This document shows, piece by piece, positions 56,550 to 64,000 of a stretch of DNA of 64,000 nt. This DNA comes from Candidatus Methanoperedens nitratireducens. GTDB taxonomy: Archaea > Halobacteriota > Methanosarcinia > Methanosarcinales > Methanoperedenaceae. The notes beneath the pieces were generated by a model. The model searched no databases and was not told the origin of the DNA. It saw nothing but the letters and a program-made list of their open reading frames with translations. Numbering within the stretch: position 1 is the first letter of the stretch; each line of letters starts with the position of its first letter. Location of the stretch: positions 1 through 64,000 of the forward strand of contig NZ_FZMP01000196.1 of assembly GCF_900196725.1 (NCBI RefSeq), written 5' to 3'. Made by a program: the position numbers and the translations under genes.

Positions 56550-58313
56550 TCACTTGCCCCAGAACGGGTTTCCTCTCCTCTTTAGCTCCATGAAAGCCAT
56601 CAGTGCCTCCTTATCCTCGACCGACATCGCCTCGAATAGCTCCTGCTCGGCGATTTTCGCATGCTTCTCAGGCACTTCTACGTAGAGTATATCCCCTTCC
56701 TTTATCTGCCGCCCCACAACTGGTCCGTCTATAGCAACAGCCACCTCCTTGCCAGTCGCAGCCTCGCTCAGGTTCTCGCTGTGTTCCTGGATGCCCTTTA
56801 TCCTTCCAACTATCATCCCGTCCGTCCTCATCACCTCAAGGTTCGTCTTGATTATACCGCCCAGCACGCGTACACCCACAACAGCAGGCTTGCTCTGCCT
56901 GAACGTGCAGTCCGGCAGTATCTGGAACCTGGCGGGCTTGATGATGGTCTCGTAGCGCTTTTTCTCAATGAGCTGCTTTTGTTCCGCAACCCATTTCTTG
57001 TAATCCTCGATAAGCCTGTAGATGACATCGTTAATGAACACCTTGGTGTTCGAACCGGCAAGTTCCTCCTGGGCATCAGGAAGAATATCCACATCAAATC
57101 CAACGATTACCGATAAAAGCGGGTCTTTAATTGTTTTTATTTCTGCCACATCGCGTTTCGTAATGTCGCCAATATCCGCCCTGCGTATCGGTATATTCTC
57201 TTTTTTCAGTTCGTTCACAAGAGCTTCAAGAGAGCCAAGGGTATCGGCTTTGATCAATATCCCGTTTGACTGCGTTTCAATCCTTACCGCATCCACCTCG
57301 GATTTTATCTGAGCAGCTATTTCATTGATATTATCCAGCGCCACCCGTATCTGCGAGCCCGCAAGTGCACCTTCAAGGTTCGGTGCGGCGATCTTTATAC
57401 CGGACGCGGCAACCACTTTTTTTACAGGCTTGAATTTTTCCTCTGCCCTCATCTCGGATAGCGGGCGCGGTTTCAGGAGAGCCCTTACCTTCGTAACAAT
57501 AGGGTTTCCCAGACTCCCTACCACCACAGTATCCCCGACATTCAGTTCCCCGTCATACAATATCACATCCAGCGTGGTGCCAAGACCGGTCTCCTCCTTA
57601 ACCTCAATGACCGTGCCAATGCCAGGTCCTACCGCCCTGTATTCCAGGTCTTTCTCAAGGAATCTCTGCGCCAGCCCCATCAATACCATGAGGATGTCCG
57701 GTATGCCCTCTCCGGTCTTTGCGCTGAGCGGTATCACGCCTACGTTCCGCTGGAAATCACGCACTCTGTCGTACCTGTCCGAGCTGAACCCCATCTCATA
57801 GAGCTTACCGATGAGCACGTATATTTTTCCATCAAGCGCGGTCCTTACATGCTCTGCCTGTTGCGGGTACGATAGTATGAATGGCTGCCCCGGTTGCGAG
57901 TTCCAGCCTGAGAGCCTGTCGATCTTGTTCGCAGCGACCACGAACGGCGTCTTGAACCTTTTAAGTATCTCAACAGCTTCAATAGTCTGGGGCTGGAACC
58001 CTTCGTTTATATCAACAACAAGCACCGCAAGGTCAGCCAGCGCGCCTCCCCTTGCCCGCAGCGTGGTGAACGCCCTGTGCCCCGGGGTATCTATGAAAAG
58101 CAGCCCGGGTATTTTTGTATCGGATTTAAAAATGGGCCCGCATACGCGTTTTATTACATCTAGCGGCACTTCTGTTGCGCCGATATGCTGCGTTATCAGA
58201 CCCGCTTCACGCGCAGCTATTGTGGTGCCCCTTATCCTGTCAAGGAGCGATGTCTTACCGTGGTCAACATGTCCCATAACGCATACTATGGGCGTGCGCA
58301 GGTTTTGTGCCAT
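56550..58313 (-). CDS. infB: Translation initiation factor aIF5B (IF2-like)
   Basis: A 587-aa GTPase. G1 CVMGHVDHGKTSLLD, G3 DTPGHRAFTTLRARGG, G4 VAANKIDRLSGW and the SAKTGEGIPDIL G5 region are present, followed by domain II, a thin domain III and the C-terminal domain ending FMELKRRGNPFWGK. It drives subunit joining at initiation. No intein is present. The gene is minus-strand and lies upstream of udg by 28 nt. Confidence 0.97.
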   Translation of the reverse strand: MAQNLRTPIVCVMGHVDHGKTSLLDRIRGTTIAAREAGLITQHIGATEVPLDVIKRVCGPIFKSDTKIPGLLFIDTPGHRAFTTLRARGGALADLAVLVVDINEGFQPQTIEAVEILKRFKTPFVVAANKIDRLSGWNSQPGQPFILSYPQQAEHVRTALDGKIYVLIGKLYEMGFSSDRYDRVRDFQRNVGVIPLSAKTGEGIPDILMVLMGLAQRFLEKDLEYRAVGPGIGTVIEVKEETGLGTTLDVILYDGELNVGDTVVVGSLGNPIVTKVRALLKPRPLSEMRAEEKFKPVKKVVAASGIKIAAPNLEGALAGSQIRVALDNINEIAAQIKSEVDAVRIETQSNGILIKADTLGSLEALVNELKKENIPIRRADIGDITKRDVAEIKTIKDPLLSVIVGFDVDILPDAQEELAGSNTKVFINDVIYRLIEDYKKWVAEQKQLIEKKRYETIIKPARFQILPDCTFRQSKPAVVGVRVLGGIIKTNLEVMRTDGMIVGRIKGIQEHSENLSEAATGKEVAVAIDGPVVGRQIKEGDILYVEVPEKHAKIAEQELFEAMSVEDKEALMAFMELKRRGNPFWGK

Positions 58314-58472
58314 AACGTTGTGGTCTCTATAACGTGTACTATAGTTATAATATTTGGGTTACACCCGGCTCATCCGGCTGTCCTATGCCAGCTTTAGACG
58401 TTCCCGGAGAAGGCTGACGCTCCATGCCTGATAGGAAGAATACTTGAGCCAGTTGCTTATTTTTTAATAAGT

Positions 58473-58850
58473 TCAGTATCTTCTCGATTTCCTCAACCGC
58501 TCAATCCTTAACCGCGCCTCATCCGCTGCTTTTCTCTGCTGCTTTTCAATCTGCGCGATTATCTCATCAAAGCTAACTTTGAGTGAATATATTTTATATG
58601 GTCTTCCTTTGCCCGGCTTTTTCCCCTCACGCTCATTTATCCAGCCATGTTCTTTTAACTCCCTCATAGCAACGCTGACTTCCGGCTGCCTCAACCCGGT
58701 TACTTTCTCTAAGTCTACAGATGTAACCTCATCCCCTGTTTGAAGGTAGCTCAGAATTCTGGCAACAGGTCTACTCATACCTAAAGATATGAGTGTATCT
58801 GTGATTTCTTCGTTCTTTTCGTCGAGTTGTTTCATAATAAGTGTTTTCAT
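58473..58850 (-). CDS. Winged-helix transcriptional regulator (MarR/TrmB-like)
   Basis: A 125-aa protein. A helix (SRPVARILSYLQTGDEVTSVDLEKVTGLRQPEVSVAMRELKEHGWINERE) forms a winged-helix DNA-binding domain, followed by KPGKGRPYKIYSLK and a C-terminal coiled coil (FDEIIAQIEKQQRKAADEARLRIERLRK). It may regulate nearby ndk or infB genes, but no target is visible. ATG 58835 is an alternative start. Confidence 0.8.
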   Translation of the reverse strand: MKTLIMKQLDEKNEEITDTLISLGMSRPVARILSYLQTGDEVTSVDLEKVTGLRQPEVSVAMRELKEHGWINEREGKKPGKGRPYKIYSLKVSFDEIIAQIEKQQRKAADEARLRIERLRKSRRY

Positions 58851-58916
58851 ATCGACTCCCAGAATATATTATGATACCGTAATATATTAATCTTTCGATA
58901 GGAAAATTATGAGACT

Positions 58917-59366
58917 TTACTCGTAAACCCAGGTTTCGTCCATCCGCGAGTACCATGAAATCTCGGATTCCTTGAAATGAATACCTATTTCCCTCTGCGC
59001 GGATTCGGGTGAGTCGCTGGCATGGACGACATTGCGTCCCGTATCAAGCGCGAAGTCCCCGCGGATGCTTCCCGTCGCAGCGTTGGCGGGATTTGTGGCT
59101 CCGTTAATAGCACGCATCACAGAGACCGCATTCTTCCCTTCAACCACCATCGAGACCGACGGTCCGGATGTTATGAAGTCGATCAGCGAATTAAAAAAAG
59201 GTTTCTGGGCATGCTCAGCGTAGTGTTCCTTGGCACTCTCGCCGGATATCGTGTTCATCCGGAGCGCCACTATTTTAAGCCCGCGCCTCTCTATCCTTCT
59301 GATTACCTCGCCTACCAGCCCGCGCTGTACGCCGTCCGGCTTGACCATAACATACGTGCGCTCCAA
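58917..59366 (-). CDS. ndk: Nucleoside diphosphate kinase
   Basis: A 149-aa kinase. [33 protein letters not shown] opens the protein, and the phosphorylated histidine lies in [16 protein letters not shown]. It balances NTP/dNTP pools. The start is TTG 59366 with GGTGAG 3-4 nt upstream. It belongs to the L7Ae-S28e-L24e-ndk cluster common in archaea. Confidence 0.96.
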   Translation of the reverse strand: MERTYVMVKPDGVQRGLVGEVIRRIERRGLKIVALRMNTISGESAKEHYAEHAQKPFFNSLIDFITSGPSVSMVVEGKNAVSVMRAINGATNPANAATGSIRGDFALDTGRNVVHASDSPESAQREIGIHFKESEISWYSRMDETWVYE

Positions 59367-59375
59367 GGTCTCACC

Positions 59376-59567
59376 TTACTTCGCTTTTCCTCTTGCTTTA
59401 ATTCCGGCTTCTGTCCATCTGACCTTGCGCGGTATTCTTCCAAGGTCTGAATTCCCCTGGCATTTGGATGAGCAGAAATAGAACACAGTCCCGTCTTTCC
59501 TGGCAAACAGTTTGCCGGTGCCCGGCTCTATTGCGCCTCCGCAAAAAGAGCATTTCCTTTTTTCCAT
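59376..59567 (-). CDS. rpl24e: 50S ribosomal protein L24e
   Basis: A 63-aa protein. CSFCGG and CSSKC form a four-cysteine zinc site, and the N-terminal region matches archaeal/eukaryotic L24e. AAGGTGAAG lies just upstream. It is 4 nt from rps28e and 9 nt from ndk. Confidence 0.95.
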   Translation of the reverse strand: MEKRKCSFCGGAIEPGTGKLFARKDGTVFYFCSSKCQGNSDLGRIPRKVRWTEAGIKARGKAK

Positions 59568-59571
59568 GACT

Positions 59572-59787
59572 TCACCTTGAAATTAATTTCTTTGCTTCCC
59601 TGGATGTCTCAAGCAGTATCAGGATATCACCGTTTTTTACTGGTCCGATAACATTGCGGGTTATGATCCTGCCTTTGTCCCTGCCTTCGAGTATCCTGCA
59701 CTGAACCTGCATGGCCTCACCATGCATTCCGGTCTTGCCTATCACTTCGATTACTTCCGCAGGATATCCTGCCTCTTCGTCTGCCAT
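59572..59787 (-). CDS. rps28e: 30S ribosomal protein S28e
   Basis: A 71-aa OB-fold protein with [32 protein letters not shown] and the terminal [21 protein letters not shown] typical of S28e. It sits near the mRNA exit of the small subunit. It lies between L7Ae and L24e in the usual order. Confidence 0.96.
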   Translation of the reverse strand: MADEEAGYPAEVIEVIGKTGMHGEAMQVQCRILEGRDKGRIITRNVIGPVKNGDILILLETSREAKKLISR

Positions 59788-59791
59788 GTTC

Positions 59792-60163
59792 TCACTTCTT
59801 CAGCGCCTGGACCTTCTGGGCTACTTCTTCTACTAATTCCTTGCCCTTCCCCGGTTCTACTATTGCTGCCGCACCGCTTCCCACGGTCAATCCGGCGGCT
59901 GCACCAAGCTCTACCTGCTTTTTGACAAAGATGTACGGTGTGTTCTTCTCATCGCACAGTGCAGGCATATGAGCCACTATCTCGGGCGGGTTCACGTCTT
60001 CGCCTATTATTACAAGTTTTGCAATCCCACGCTCAATTGCTTTTGTTGTTTCGTTTGTTCCTTTTCGTATCTTTCCTGTATCCCGAGCCATCTCTAAAGC
60101 TTCCAGTGCTTTATTGGATAAATCTGCGGGAACTTCGAATTTAATGTACATTGGTTGTGCCAT
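59792..60163 (-). CDS. rpl7ae: 50S ribosomal protein L7Ae
   Basis: A ~123-aa kink-turn-binding protein. [48 protein letters not shown] is the family core. In archaea it serves the ribosome, box C/D and H/ACA snoRNPs and RNase P. ATG 60163 (MAQPMYIKF) fits the family; an in-frame ATG at 60202 adds 13 residues without homology. It heads the L7Ae-S28e-L24e-ndk transcript. Confidence 0.97.
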   Translation of the reverse strand: MAQPMYIKFEVPADLSNKALEALEMARDTGKIRKGTNETTKAIERGIAKLVIIGEDVNPPEIVAHMPALCDEKNTPYIFVKKQVELGAAAGLTVGSGAAAIVEPGKGKELVEEVAQKVQALKK

Positions 60164-60257
60164 ATTAATTACTTCCTTCAGGATATTAGTATCCTTCATC
60201 ATTCATTTGATTAAAAGTATCGGCTTCACTACAGCATTAAATGGTATATATTTTGCG

Positions 60258-61145
60258 CTAAGAGGTCTCTTCGCTTAATACCCTGAACAGGTCAGGTCCA
60301 GCTATTTTGACAGTGGTATAGTTTCCTTCACCGGTCACGTTATATTCCGTAAAACCTTTCTCCGTACTGTTGGCTTTTAACTGGTTGAGCTTTTTCAGGG
60401 TAGTGGAGTTCAAATCAAGATATGCAGTTGTCCTCACATAACTACCATTGTTCAACCCGACACCCATATAATACTGTTTCGCAAAACTGACATTTGAACT
60501 CAGCATCTGGTATGGTGCCGGTTCAGCTTTACTGAGCAAACCTGCATACCGGTCATATGCGGTTGCTGTCTTATTCAGGCTTGTGATGATTTCCAGAACT
60601 CCACCGATCGTATCTCCTGGCGCAAGAATAGTAGGAGTTCCCATTACATTATATAATCCGTTTAACTGCGGTTCCTGTCTAACGAGAATATAGTAGCCTG
60701 CGATCTGTTGAGGATACTCGATATATTCAAAATCATTCCTTTCAGGATACATAATACTGAGAAGCAAGAACGAGTTGTTTTCTCCCTCTTTTAGCGCGGC
60801 ATAATACACTTTTGTGGTAGTTGAGTTATAAATGATATCTGCCTCATTGATGACCGTTACATCCTGTCTTACCCACTGCATCATCTGCGGCGTCATGCCT
60901 TCAAGATCAGTATAGCTGGCTGACACTGCATCAACGGGTGTCATATTGAGAGCATCAGAGATGGAATAGAACGGCTGGTTCATAGTCCAGTATTCGGGGT
61001 TGTATTTTTCCTGTTGAGGTGTTGATTGCGGTGCCTCTTGCTCCGTCTCGCTTCTCGGATTGAGTAATAAAGCAAACACCGAAAGTACCATAGTTAAAGC
61101 CAGAAAGAGGGCTAAGATTACTTTGTATGTATTCTGCTTTCCCAT
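60258..61145 (-). CDS. Hypothetical membrane-anchored exported protein, 295 aa
   Basis: Not recognised. An N-terminal signal anchor (YKVILALFLALTMVLSVFALLLNP) is followed by a Gln/Pro-rich linker and a soluble extracytoplasmic domain with several N-glycosylation sequons (for example NNSF, NGSY, NYTT). It has no cysteine clusters or enzyme motifs. Divergent from the trp operon, with an upstream TATA-like AATATAAG; any role in tryptophan metabolism is doubtful. Confidence 0.65.
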   Translation of the reverse strand: MGKQNTYKVILALFLALTMVLSVFALLLNPRSETEQEAPQSTPQQEKYNPEYWTMNQPFYSISDALNMTPVDAVSASYTDLEGMTPQMMQWVRQDVTVINEADIIYNSTTTKVYYAALKEGENNSFLLLSIMYPERNDFEYIEYPQQIAGYYILVRQEPQLNGLYNVMGTPTILAPGDTIGGVLEIITSLNKTATAYDRYAGLLSKAEPAPYQMLSSNVSFAKQYYMGVGLNNGSYVRTTAYLDLNSTTLKKLNQLKANSTEKGFTEYNVTGEGNYTTVKIAGPDLFRVLSEETS

Positions 61146-61189
61146 GCTGCCTCATATTATTTTACTTATATTAAAGCCTCACGTAACTT

Positions 61190-61196
61190 TTATATA
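61190..61196 (+). promoter_or_regulatory. TATA box of the trp operon
   Basis: TTATATA in CTTTTATATACA predicts transcription initiation near 61220, where the TGTACA operator boxes begin. Confidence 0.6.
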
Positions 61197-61199
61197 CAA

Positions 61200-61235
61200 T
61201 GTATTCGTTTATACATTGATGTACAAGTATGTACA
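61200..61235 (+). promoter_or_regulatory. TRP-box-like operators (TGTACA repeats)
   Basis: TGTACA occurs twice (61220-61225 and 61230-61235), one helical turn apart, and an imperfect palindrome TGTATTCGTTTATACA precedes it (61200-61215). TGTACA is the half-site bound by the archaeal tryptophan repressor TrpY. The boxes lie between the TATA box and trpD, so bound repressor would block initiation. Confidence 0.7.
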
Positions 61236-61244
61236 GTGATAATT

Positions 61245-62273
61245 ATGAAAGAATATATCCAGAAACTCATCCAGAAGCAGGATCTGACATCGGACGAGGC
61301 GGAAGTCGCCATATCTAAAATATTCACGGAGGCGACAGATGCCCAGATAGCAGCGTTCTTAACAGCGCTGAAACTGAAAGGCGAAGCTCCCGCCGAGATC
61401 GCAGGGCTGGCGCGCGGAATGAAAAAGGCAGCGAACAGGATTTCCCCGAAAGTAAACGGGATACTTGTGGATACCTGCGGCACAGGAGGCGACTCGACAG
61501 GCACCATCAACGTGAGCACTGGCGCAGCGCTCGTGGCTGCCGGTGCCGGTGTCCCGGTTGCAAAGCACGGGAACTATTCCATCACTTCAAAATCAGGAAG
61601 TGCTGACGTGCTAAGAGAACTCGGCATCCGGATAGACTCACCACCCGCGGAGGTGGAAAAGACCATTGAGAACGTAGGTATCGGATTTATGCTCGCCCCG
61701 GTGTTCCACCCTTCAATGAGACGTGTTGGGCAGATAAGACGCGACCTCGGTTTCAGGACTGTGTTCAATATCCTGGGTCCGCTCACCAATCCCGCAGGCG
61801 CGCAGGCGCAGGTGATCGGGGTTTTCGATAATTCCCTGTGCGAGCCGATGGCAAATGTCCTGAAGCTCCTCGGCACTAAAAGAGCCCTGGTAGTCCATGG
61901 AAGCGGCATGGATGAAATATCAAATGTGGGTGAGACTGCAATAGCCGAGTTGAATGGGGGCAGGATTACAAAATATACAATATCGCCCGAAAAACTTGGC
62001 ATCAAACGTGTTCAGGCAAGTGAAATAGCAGGCGGTACCCCTGAAGAAAATGCAAGGGATATCGTGGAGGTGTTAAAAGGGAAAAAAGGAGCAAAGCGGG
62101 ATATAATAGCAGTCAATGCGGGCGCAGCCCTGCTTGTAAGCGGGAAGGCGGAGAACCTGGATTCGGGTATAAAAATGGCAGTTCAATCCATTGACAGCGG
62201 CGCAGCCCTGAATAAGCTGAGAGAGTTCGTGAACGCCGCTGGTGAGACTGGAAAGCTTGAGCGATTCCTGTAG
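61245..62273 (+). CDS. trpD: Anthranilate phosphoribosyltransferase
   Basis: A ~342-aa type III phosphoribosyltransferase. DTCGTGGDSTGTINVSTGAALVAAGAGVPVAKHGN covers the PRPP and anthranilate sites, and MRRVGQIRRDLGFRTVFNILGPLTNPA follows. It makes phosphoribosylanthranilate in tryptophan synthesis. ATG 61245 has GTGAT just upstream and is preferred over GTG 61236. It leads the trpD-trpF-trpE operon. Confidence 0.96.
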   Translation: MKEYIQKLIQKQDLTSDEAEVAISKIFTEATDAQIAAFLTALKLKGEAPAEIAGLARGMKKAANRISPKVNGILVDTCGTGGDSTGTINVSTGAALVAAGAGVPVAKHGNYSITSKSGSADVLRELGIRIDSPPAEVEKTIENVGIGFMLAPVFHPSMRRVGQIRRDLGFRTVFNILGPLTNPAGAQAQVIGVFDNSLCEPMANVLKLLGTKRALVVHGSGMDEISNVGETAIAELNGGRITKYTISPEKLGIKRVQASEIAGGTPEENARDIVEVLKGKKGAKRDIIAVNAGAALLVSGKAENLDSGIKMAVQSIDSGAALNKLREFVNAAGETGKLERFL

Positions 62274-62285
62274 AGAGTAGAACAA

Positions 62286-62936
62286 ATGAAGGTTAAGATT
62301 TGCGGGATTAAGACAGAGCGCGATCTTGGCATGGCATTGAATGCCGGGACAGATGCTGTAGGTTTCATTACCGAGGTGCCGGTGGATTCGCCCAGAAAAA
62401 TCAGTCTTGCGGAAGCATCAAGACTGGTATTAAAAGTACCGGTCTTCGTTGCCTCCGTACTTGTCATCATGCCGGAGAATGCGGAGCAGGGGGTACGTAT
62501 GATACAGGCTGCAAGACCAACTGCTGTCCAGATACATAATACGCTTGGGATCCAGGAGTTAAAGAAAATCAAGGAAACCGGGGTAAAGCTCATTAAAACG
62601 ATTCATGTGTCTCAACAGGCCGATGCCCTGACCCTTATAAAGCAGGTAAGCGAACTTCACGGGATAGCCGATGCAGTTCTCCTTGACTCCATGCGTGACG
62701 GGAACTCCGGCGGGACAGGAGTGCCGCATAACTGGGAGATAAGTTCGGAAATCGCACTTCATTCAGGCATGCCCGTGATACTGGCAGGCGGATTGAAGCC
62801 TGAAAATGTCACGGATGCGATCAGGACGGTGCGACCTTATGCGGTAGATACAGCTTCTGGAGTTGAAACCGATGGAAGAAAGGATGAGAAGAAAGTGATG
62901 GCTTTTATCAAGAATGCGAGGATGCATGAAATTTGA
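62286..62936 (+). CDS. trpF: Phosphoribosylanthranilate isomerase
   Basis: A 216-aa TIM barrel. It starts KVKICGIKTERDLGMALNAGTDAVGFI, the catalytic Cys-based start of TrpF, and ends with MPVILAGGLKPENVTDAI and VDTASGVETDGRKDEKKV, the phosphate-binding and terminal signatures. It rearranges phosphoribosylanthranilate by the Amadori reaction. It overlaps trpE by 11 nt. Confidence 0.95.
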   Translation: MKVKICGIKTERDLGMALNAGTDAVGFITEVPVDSPRKISLAEASRLVLKVPVFVASVLVIMPENAEQGVRMIQAARPTAVQIHNTLGIQELKKIKETGVKLIKTIHVSQQADALTLIKQVSELHGIADAVLLDSMRDGNSGGTGVPHNWEISSEIALHSGMPVILAGGLKPENVTDAIRTVRPYAVDTASGVETDGRKDEKKVMAFIKNARMHEI

Positions 62937-64000
62937 TATTGATGAAAAAAAGTTCCTGAGCCTTGCAGAAGAAAAACCTGTTATAATCCAGTTAATGGCA
63001 AAGGTGAAAACATCATGTTCTCCCCTTGACCTGTATGCTTCCCTGGATAAAAAATGCGCTTATCTTCTCGAATCTGTGGAGAAAGAAAAAAAACATGCAC
63101 GTTTCTCGTTCGTGGGGGCAGAACCTGATGCAGTTGTCGCTGTTAAGAACCGGATGGTAACCCTTGATTATATACAAAAGACGAGTTTAATAGATTTTAT
63201 CCGCTCATCCCTTTCAAAAGTCTGTGATATGAGCAATGGCAGAGAAGGCAGGATCAAAAAAGAGTCAGATACAATGGATGCACTCCGCTCTGCTTTTGCC
63301 GCTTCTGATGTTAGATTTATCGGCAAGGGCTTTGACAGGCAGACGTTCCTCGGGGGTGCTATCGGGTTTTGCGCTTATGACATGGTGTATGACTGCTGGC
63401 TTGATATATCTGCTAAAACAAGCAGCACCCCGGATGCGCAGTTTGCACTTACCACAAAGACTGTGGTTTTTGATCACATGACAGATGAAACGTATATAGT
63501 AATGACCCCTTTTGTCCTGAAAGAGGACGATGCTAAAGAGGTGTACCGGGCTGCTCAGGATGATGCTGAGAAACTGGCATCAACGATAAGCTCTGCACGA
63601 CCGTTCGTTACGCAGAAAAATAAACCCTCACAGATATCGTGCAATATGGATAAGCCGGAATACGAGAATGCTGTCAGGAAAGCCAGGAAACACATAATAG
63701 ACGGCGACATCTTCCAGGTCGTGCTCTCGCGCAGGTACGAGGTAACCACAGATCAGACGCCGCTTGAACTATATACCGTGCTGCGCAACGTAAATCCAAG
63801 CCCTTACATGTATCTCTTTGAGTTTGACGGAACAAGTATCATAGGTGCAAGTCCCGAGACGTTGCTGTCGGTTCATAAAAAGAAAGTCGTCATTAACCCT
63901 ATTGCCGGCACATGCCCGCGCGGTAAAACAGCACAGGAGGATGAAGGATTCGCAAAAGAGATGCTGGGCAGCGAAAAAGAGAGGGCGGAACATGTGATGC
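62926..64000 (+). CDS. trpE: Anthranilate synthase component I, 5' part (3' end beyond window)
   Basis: The open frame from ATG 62926 runs to the window edge (>358 codons). It encodes MKFDIDEKKFLSLAEEKPVI, then FSFVGAEPDAVVAV, FLGGAIGFCAYDMVYD, IIDGDIFQVVLSRRYEV, NPSPYMYLFEFDGTSIIGASPE and INPIAGTCPRGK, all characteristic of TrpE, which with a TrpG glutaminase makes anthranilate. The start overlaps the trpF end. Only the last catalytic segments are missing. Confidence 0.95.
   Translation, partial: MKFDIDEKKFLSLAEEKPVIIQLMAKVKTSCSPLDLYASLDKKCAYLLESVEKEKKHARFSFVGAEPDAVVAVKNRMVTLDYIQKTSLIDFIRSSLSKVCDMSNGREGRIKKESDTMDALRSAFAASDVRFIGKGFDRQTFLGGAIGFCAYDMVYDCWLDISAKTSSTPDAQFALTTKTVVFDHMTDETYIVMTPFVLKEDDAKEVYRAAQDDAEKLASTISSARPFVTQKNKPSQISCNMDKPEYENAVRKARKHIIDGDIFQVVLSRRYEVTTDQTPLELYTVLRNVNPSPYMYLFEFDGTSIIGASPETLLSVHKKKVVINPIAGTCPRGKTAQEDEGFAKEMLGSEKERAEHVM

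Overview
The window is a stretch of archaeal chromosome. It carries an archaeal 23S/5S rRNA 3' end, the split RNA polymerase genes (H, B'', B', A', A''), archaeal/eukaryotic-type ribosomal proteins (S3Ae, L30e, L7Ae, S28e, L24e), TFE, aIF5B, NAC, aTrm56 and an intron-containing tRNA-Lys. The methanogenesis-marker gene mtxX, a Methanosarcinales-type tandem S-layer protein, CcmABC for cytochrome c maturation, a likely PGF-CTERM anchored thioredoxin and bacterial-type RuvAB point to a cytochrome-containing methanogen or methanotroph of the Methanosarcinales/Methanoperedens neighbourhood. That placement is inference; no database was searched.

Layout. 1-2.4 kb: 23S (5' truncated) and 5S rRNA. 2.4-4.1 kb: a visibly AT-richer block with three accessory genes (HEPN-like, unknown, zinc ribbon). 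4.1-13.6 kb: prepilin peptidase, tRNA-Thr, ccmABC, S3Ae, tRNA-Leu, an aminotransferase, hexuloisomerase, MTA phosphorylase, a phosphoribosyltransferase, a KaiC-like ATPase and TpiA. 13.8-23.2 kb: tRNA-Lys and the transcription/translation operon rpoH-rpoB''-B'-A'-A''-L30e-nusA-S12-S7. 23.2-35.9 kb: CutA, a site-2 protease, TatC, the divergent NAD genes nadX/nadC, a surface protein plus tubulin-like GTPase pair, ferredoxin, Sua5, a broken endonuclease IV, a ferritin-like protein, CBS proteins and an HPS-RraA fusion. 36-41.5 kb: S-layer protein, ruvB, ruvA and the exported thioredoxin. 41.4-54.9 kb: housekeeping genes (thiI, mtxX, proC, nac, tfe, trm56, aCPSF2-like nuclease) interspersed with damaged genes, very small genes and a candidate structured RNA. 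55-61 kb: uracil-DNA glycosylase/Nudix/deformylase-like operon, aIF5B, Ndk and the L24e-S28e-L7Ae cluster. 61.2-64 kb: trpD-trpF-trpE behind TGTACA boxes typical of TrpY control.

Salient signals. (1) Four otherwise intact genes have no in-frame ATG/GTG/TTG at the expected start, yet each has a Shine-Dalgarno-like sequence 4-7 nt before a near-cognate codon (ATA, ACG, ATC, ATT). (2) Three arrays of an AGTTCGT unit repeated at 10-11 bp lie upstream of ruvA, the exported thioredoxin and the aCPSF2-like nuclease, suggesting an unrecognised regulon. (3) A GC-rich segment near 44.23-44.32 kb can form long mutually exclusive or pseudoknotted helices and encodes nothing obvious. (4) Several genes are broken by single-base shifts (thiI, an aminotransferase) or short internal deletions (endonuclease IV, HD protein). 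(5) A deformylase-like protein is present in an organism group that does not formylate initiator methionine. Two short genes (51-aa zinc ribbon, 44-aa protein) and a partial trpE were read directly from the sequence.
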